Below, in pieces: positions 57,691-64,000 of a stretch of 64,000 bases of DNA. The stretch is from assembly GCA_037577475.1 (NCBI GenBank), contig CM075189.1:19073839-19137838 (forward strand). Direction: 5' to 3'. Under the pieces are notes generated by a model. That model saw only the letters and a list, made by a program, of their open reading frames with translations. It was not told the DNA's origin and did not search any database. The stretch comes from Chaunax sp. Z400. Lineage: Eukaryota > Chordata > Actinopteri > Lophiiformes > Chaunacidae. Both the position numbers and the translations under genes were made by a program. The first letter of the stretch is position 1. Each line of letters begins with the position of its first letter.

Positions 57691-60600
57691 GAGGTATTTG
57701 TTCTCCGGGTACCCTTCTACTTGATCAATGTGTGCTCTTTCCCTTTTGCTGGAGTAACACTGCAAATTTCCCTGCAGGAGCGACTAATTAAGCTATCTTA
57801 GGGTAGCAAAATGCACCTACCAGCAGTTCTTAAGTGCTCTAATTATCATGTTACATTTAGTCTGTTTTATCCATACAAAAACCAAAGTGTAAAAATTACA
57901 ATTCACAGTTTTTTGCTTGGTTATGCGTTGGACTATTTCTAAGCCCAGAGCAGTTAAAAAGGCTATCAAATGGTGGCTTTCACTATTCAGTTTATGCATG
58001 AATTAAATAAATTAGATAAGACGTGAGTAATTGGTGAGTTTTATGCTAAACTAACTGGCTGTGGTGTTATATTTTTAGATATGACAGTAATTTGTTTTGA
58101 GAGATGTGTCCTGCAGGGAATGAGTGACATTTCCTTCATTATATGTTTTAAAGTAGCCCATTTGCAGGCTCTGACTAAACAAATATCGAAGCGCTTGAAC
58201 CATGACATTTTGTAATGCAGCTCTGACTGCTGGGATGCACGTGTCTCTCAATGTCTGGAGAAATGTGAGAGAGCATATGGTTGCAACCACTTAGTACATT
58301 GCTAATAAGAATTGCATGTACTGTATGTTCCCTTCCATCAGTCCCAGCAGTTTTTTTGGACAACTGAGTTTTTCTCTGAAATAGTATAGGCCTATTACAT
58401 TTTAGGTGCAACAGGAAATCTACTTATGCAAGACAGTTATGGTTTCATAAGAAAAAAATCAGAAGCCTGATGTAAATAGTTGTTTACATGCCTGATTGCA
58501 TGGGGCTTTGGGTTCAGTGCATTCACTGCCAGGTCTTGAGTCATGGGAGACATTTTGTGTTGAAAAGCCTCTTGAAACTGTGTGGCTGGCAGGTCTTCGT
58601 CCCACTCAGGGTGCCAGCACGAGACTGCGTGATCACAGACTTGGCAGACAAAGGCAGCATTTTCTGTGCCTCGTCTGGCAGTGCATGTGCATTTGCTCAA
58701 TGGCTGTAAAACTCCTGCTTGACAGGGATAAAATCCCAGACAGAGCAGAGGTTATTTCTTTATGGGGCCAGAGGTTGAGTCATCCTGACACAGGTGCTGG
58801 AAGATAATGTCTAAGGGTCGATAACACGATTCTATATAAAGATTCATATCTCTTTAGCTGTGCAACTGCACGTACAGCAGCAATATACAGTACACCTGAC
58901 TCACATCTGACCTCTCTCTTATCACCTGGTCTGCACGACTCCCTGAGTAAACACACTGGGAGCATTCACTTTATCGTTTGCTTTAATATTCAGGCACATT
59001 TCGGAATATCAGCAAATTCCACACCTCAACATTTACTTTCAGTTTATGTGTTTGCCTCGTAAATGATCATAATAACCATGATCCAAACCAAATGCTTAAG
59101 TTTCCTAAACCTCACAAACCTTAACCCAAGTTTCTTGTTGCTAGCTCAATCGCCTCTAGAAAACATTTACCTTACATGTAAAAAAAAAGATTAGATCAGA
59201 TTAGATTTACCCAATATCATCCGTTTTCTACCTCAAAATTGTATGTCAGTAAAGTACTTGAGTAAATATTCTTAGTTACATTCCACCAACTAAGCTTGAA
59301 GGAGGTAAACATGCTCCCAAGAGATTAAAAGAAGTTTGTTGCTGTGTAACGTAATGTTTTTGCGGCCCACATGTGTTGCTAGGCATCACCGTGGCGTAAA
59401 ACTATCTCATGTGAACGACGGTGAAGCCCGCGGCATTATGCATGGCTCAGACTTACAGAATGGTGCCTTGTGCTGCAGAAGTAATGAGAACCAACACGCT
59501 CACTGATGTCATTAACGTTTCTGTGCGTTCTCTTGTCTCCCTAACAGCACAAGAGCAGCAACGGTTGCAGAAATCTTTACAAAGACATTTATGTGAGGAT
59601 TATATCCATAACTCATCAAGTTTCCAGCAATGCGCGCATTTATTAAATAAAAATAATAATATGATTGATCAGTCCATGTGAACTTTGCACTCTGATCAAT
59701 TAGGGCATTAATGTGCCTGATGGCTTTCACCAAATTGGACACAGTTTTAAACGTCTTTGTGGTACTTTTGCATCAATATTACATAATTAGAATAGAATTC
59801 CAATAATATAAAATATTATCAGATGATACATGAAGATGATGTTACAGATACACTTTTACTTAAAAAAAATCAGAAGGTCTCTTGCGTCACTGATGCTGCA
59901 GACAAACATTCATAAGCTGATGTTCTCACTATAGACCGTTTTGGAGATTACTATTCCTGCATTATTATATTCACATTTGAAAAAGCCTCCGTATTAACCA
60001 TTGATAAAGGTGCAAAAGATTCAAACTTTAAACCCTGTGTATGAAGAGTCTGATAAAAGCTGCTGTCCAGTCTTTGAACCTCAGATCAGCTCCAGTTCCA
60101 GTTTTTTAGTTTCGTCAGTGTGGTGAAGCTGGGAACATCATGTACTCTTTTAGGTGGAGGCCTTCCCACAGAAACCCTACGACTCAGAGACACCACCCCC
60201 ATTCTTCTTCTCCCTTGGACTTGATAAGACCAGGCCTTGAGCATTAGGTCTGTATTCTCTGGGGGGGGGGGGGAAATCAAACTGCATGTTGTTTATTGTG
60301 CTCAATCAGAGCACAATAAAGTCTATTTGTATTTTATTAGCTCATTTTCCATGGATGCACTCTGCCTCTGCTGGTGAATGTCACACCATGACCAGTACGC
60401 ATGTACTCCATACAGTACACAGGGAGGAATGTAAGAGGTTATGTAAGAGGGAAGGGGGGCGTGAAGTTCATCTGGAGCAGTTTAAAGCATGATACAGAAT
60501 GTCCCTGAGAGTGAACAATCCCCAGCTGGCCCTTGTCTGCAGCTTACACATTTTAAAAGTCTGTCCCTTTAAGTGCTGCTTAAATAGGTTAATGCAAACT

Positions 60601-61356
60601 CCTGTTACGCACACAATGTACACACGCACATAGAGTCTGGATGGGGGTGTTGTGTGCTAACATTTCAGCTCTGGCATGCACGAATCATATAACCTACTGT
60701 ATATTTCCAAAGATGGTCTCTGTGTGCCTTTTGCTGATTGGTAGAAACACTCTATTAGCGTCTATTATTTAAAATAAAAATGAGAAAAAATAGATGGACT
60801 ACTCTTTAAAAATACAACTACAGTAAGTATTAACAGCAAAATACTGTATACTCAAAGTACCAAACGTAAAAGTACTTATTACACAGAACGCTCCATTTCA
60901 ATATAATGTACATTGTATAATTTGATTGTAATTAATGATAATTCATGTGTGCATTACTTCAATGCTGCAGGTGGTACATGTGCTTGCTAGCTTGTCAACT
61001 TGGAGATCAAGTCTGATCTTATCTTAACCTATAATAATAATGCATAATCATATAATTGTTGCACGTGTATGTACAAAAAGTACATGTATATACGGTACAT
61101 ATATCTCAAGACCTGAACATTGCACACTGTAATATGTACATTGCACTTGACTACACATGCTGACTCTTTTTTTATCCACTTACTATAGATAGATTGTACA
61201 TTACTATCAGATAGTGAATTATAATCTACTTAGACAGCAATGTATAAGTTATGTTACCTTATTTATCTTCCTGCCACACTTTATTTTTATTGATCTTTTT
61301 TATTAAATTGTATTTTTATTCTTAGAGCTTCATGCTGTTACCTCTTCCCTTCTCAT

Positions 61357-61407
61357 TTATCTTATCTTATCTTATCTTATCTTATCTTATCTTATCTTAT
61401 CTTATCT
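61357..61407. repeat. (TTATC)n pentanucleotide array
   Basis: About ten uninterrupted TTATC units, probably grown from the 3' end of a retroposon. The preceding 300 bp (GACCTGAACATTGCACACTG, TACATTGCACTTGACTACAC) resemble a fish retroelement tail. Confidence 0.9.
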
Positions 61408-62204
61408 TTAGCATTATTAATCTGAATCTGTAAAGTAACTCGTAACTAAAGTTATCAGATAAATGCAGTGACATAAAAACTTCAATGTTGTTCTTAGTAA
61501 TGTAGCAGAGAAAAGTAGCATAACAGATATATTTGAGTAAAGTAAAACAATAAAACAAATAATGAAAAATAAAAAGTCAAGTAAAATTGCCTTTTGTCCA
61601 TACAGCAATGGCACTGTGTTCCTCTGATGCTAGCTGTACTCTAATCATCAGGTAGGATGGTGTAAAGTATCAGAGTGATCCCTCGCCTCGCAGCTTTTAC
61701 TCTAACCTCTAAGAGAATGGCGAGACAATAGCATGTCTGTGCATGTGTGAGGGTGCTTACTGACAATTGAAGGCCTCAGGCTGTAGTTATTGGAAACCCA
61801 TACAATCCACAGAAAACACAGTGATCAGATTTCCAACATCAGTGTTTGTTTGCAATATGAAGCCCAAGCTTTTATATTTTAACAAGAATCTGTGGTGGAA
61901 TCTTTTTTGCGGGCCCTGTGATGATGTGTTGTTTTGAGTTCATGGTTTATCAATGTACTCATCTTTAAGCGGCTTGAAATAAAAAGTGAACATGATTTCA
62001 TGTCTGGGTGATGGGGTTGTGGCAAGTACAGGCCAGGCTTTCTGAAATGTTTGATTGCACTTGTTACACACACAGGCAACACTAACTCTTAAAACTTTAT
62101 ACACCCTCCTTAGTGTGTATATGATATTTATACAGGTGAACTTGTTGAAAATATGCAATTTACTTCTTTCCCATTGTCAGTAGAGTATTTTTTATTTTAT
62201 TACG

Positions 62205-62262
62205 GCTAAATGAATTTCCTCACAGGATTCATTAAGTATTTCTGATTCTGATTCTAAAGGCA
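62205..62262 (+). mobile_element. Retroposon 3' tail
   Basis: AATGAATTTCCTCACAGGAT followed by TCATTAAGTATTTCTGATTC and a repeated TGATTC ending is a degraded copy of the common fish LINE/SINE tail 'gaatttccccactgggatcaataaagta...'. Confidence 0.6.
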
Positions 62263-64000
62263 GTGAATAGTAGCAGCAACGTCGAGGCCAGCAACAGTGT
62301 TACTGTGGTTACTTTTTTCATAAGTCTCTCTTTCAAACTGAATGCTGACTGAATGATGTTATAGCACCGCTTCAACATAGAATAATGGAAAAATATTTGC
62401 ACACCAACATCCAGAACTTTGATGCTTGAAAAGTTGTGAAATTAGTACGTATGTCCATCTGGGGTTGTGTGTTTTTTTTCTGATTGGAGCTGGAGCTGAT
62501 AAATATCACCTTCATTGTCAGCCTATTATGTTGCTGCTGTCTCTCCGTTCCTCTAGTTCTTTCAGATTCACCAACTTAATCATTCATCAGCTTCACCAGG
62601 GTCATCAGCCACCACCACCACCAGTGTCTGGACTCCAAGGGGGGGATATTTATCTTGCTGCTACTCAGGACAGACACCCTTCAATCTCAATCTCCCTGAG
62701 GAGTCGACGCGCCAAAGACTTTCTGACACCAAAGACTTTCCAACATGCTAATTATCACATATCATGTGATATAATAAACATTCTTATTTACTTCAACCAG
62801 TAGACTCTCCTGATTGAACTGATATTTCAGTTGCTTTCATGAGTCAGACATTGACTGACACCTCAGTTTATCTGTTTTTTTCTTAGCAAACTGAAGAAAA
62901 AAAAAATTAATACAGCAAATAGTCCACTCTGACATTTCAACCCACACCACAACTTCACATCAAATCCTGCATGAACTCTTGCAAAGAACGTGTAAATAAT
63001 TAACCTATTTAAAATATTTCCTCTTATGCACCTGTAGTTTCAAGCCTTTTCTAGTTTACTTAGCCTTCATGTAGCTTTAAATGACCAGATTTCATCGCTA
63101 TGCCTACACGACAAGGTTTCTTAATAATGTACAGGCCGGTTGAAATGTTGGCTACAGACGTAACTGAGATGTCTGGACGGGGACAACTCTTTTGCAACAT
63201 AGCGACGGGCAATACGTGACTGTTATTTTCCCCTTGGGTTATAATTAGAGCTGTATGGTTGAAACCATGGAGCCGGAGATAACAAGGGATTCAACACCAT
63301 TAGATGCCTTGATATTAACAAGAACAAAGGACACTACTAGGGTGTTAGTCGAAGCAGTGCTGTCACTTTTTTGGATTTATCAATATGTTTTAATGTAGAG
63401 CCAGAGACAGACATAGACCAGACTCCTGCAGACATTCATGGCTGTCGAGAAGGAACATGTTGATCATAACAAGGGAGTCCTGTGCAGCCTCAGTGGATTG
63501 ATCTGTCTCAAACATTGGAACAAACATCCAAAGGACAGTGCACACAACCATTACAACCTTTATTCTTGCATGTTTAAAATTCTGACCAGCAGTCGAAAGA
63601 GCAATACAGCAGGCTGTCTTCAATGGTGTTTGAGAGAAGAGGAGGTGTCACGGCTGAGCTTGAGATTCTAGTTCAGTGAGCAGGACTTCCTCTTCCCAAG
63701 GCTTTTTTTCAAGGAGGGCTGTTATGTAACCTGAACTAAGCTGAACAAAGGTAACGTTAAGTCAAAACAACCCATGAGGAATTTATTGGAACTAGTTTTC
63801 ATGAAAAGAGTTCAGGTTGTTTTTTTTTAAAAGATGTGGTAAAATATTTTTCATAGTTACACATACATATTTTTTTTATGTCCATTGTGTTCATTTTAAG
63901 ATATTGGAAGTTCGTGTTAAATGAAATACAGAGACCACCCAACCCTTTATTTGGTGGACACACAATGTGCTGTCCTACAAAACACTGCTCTCCCTTTGTC

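Larger units (their letters stand above)
55200..64000. other. Gene-free right end of the window
   Basis: I recognise no coding exon in 8.8 kb. Repeats explain parts: a LINE relic at 57160-57490, an old repeat near 57600-57690, a pentanucleotide array at 61357-61407 and a retroposon tail near 62205-62262. A GC-richer stretch at 58480-58820 is open on both strands but has no similarity I know. It may be unique noncoding DNA or a regulatory region. The rest shows nothing that can be supported. Confidence 0.6.

Noticed and set aside
62426..62803. 125-codon plus-strand frame near the right end
   Set aside because: It has low-complexity His/Pro and Ser runs and no known domain. It resembles retroposon-type sequence rather than a gene.

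Overview
This is vertebrate nuclear DNA, most likely from a teleost fish and probably a percomorph. Every recognisable gene is split by GT-AG introns. Introns and spacers are AT-rich and full of decayed LINEs, SINE-like tails, hairpin elements and microsatellites of fish type. The proteins are clear orthologues of human proteins, and gene order matches human X-chromosome synteny. Nothing prokaryotic, viral or CRISPR-like is visible. I rebuilt the gene models by joining exons by eye at splice sites and checking that the phase carries through.

Layout from left to right. (1) 498-10119, minus: first two coding exons of zdhhc9 (protein S-palmitoyltransferase). The rest of the gene lies beyond the left edge. 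(2) About 10120-13100: spacer with a LINE relic and a strong candidate for an unrecognised small spliced transcript on the minus strand, head-to-head with the next gene. (3) 13113-16112, plus: trmt12/tyw2 (wybutosine tRNA synthesis), complete in 7 exons, 408 aa. (4) 20473-32386, plus: sytl4 (granuphilin, a Rab27 effector), complete in 16 coding exons plus a noncoding first exon, 702 aa. (5) 34921-42445, minus: srpx2 (secreted sushi-repeat protein), complete in 10 exons, 451 aa. A 0.93-kb palindromic element begins about 10 bp after its stop codon. (6) 45621-51097, plus: tspan6 (tetraspanin), complete in 7 coding exons, 252 aa, with a spliced 3' UTR. (7) 54062-54547, plus: mid1ip1 (Spot14 family), 161 aa in one coding exon, behind a TATA and CCAAT promoter and a noncoding exon. 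(8) About 55.2-64 kb: no gene recognised, only repeat relics.

The sytl4-srpx2-tspan6 order and relative orientations equal the human Xq22.1 block. mid1ip1 next to a tspan6/7-type tetraspanin recalls the paralogous human Xp11.4 block (SYTL5-SRPX-TSPAN7-MID1IP1), so the window looks like an ancestral pre-duplication arrangement. The genes do not form one pathway: lipid modification, tRNA modification, exocytosis, extracellular matrix signalling, membrane scaffolding and lipogenesis control. The most novel observations are the small divergent minus-strand gene candidate beside trmt12, the fold-back element that must supply most of the srpx2 3' UTR, and a 166-bp tandem duplication inside sytl4.
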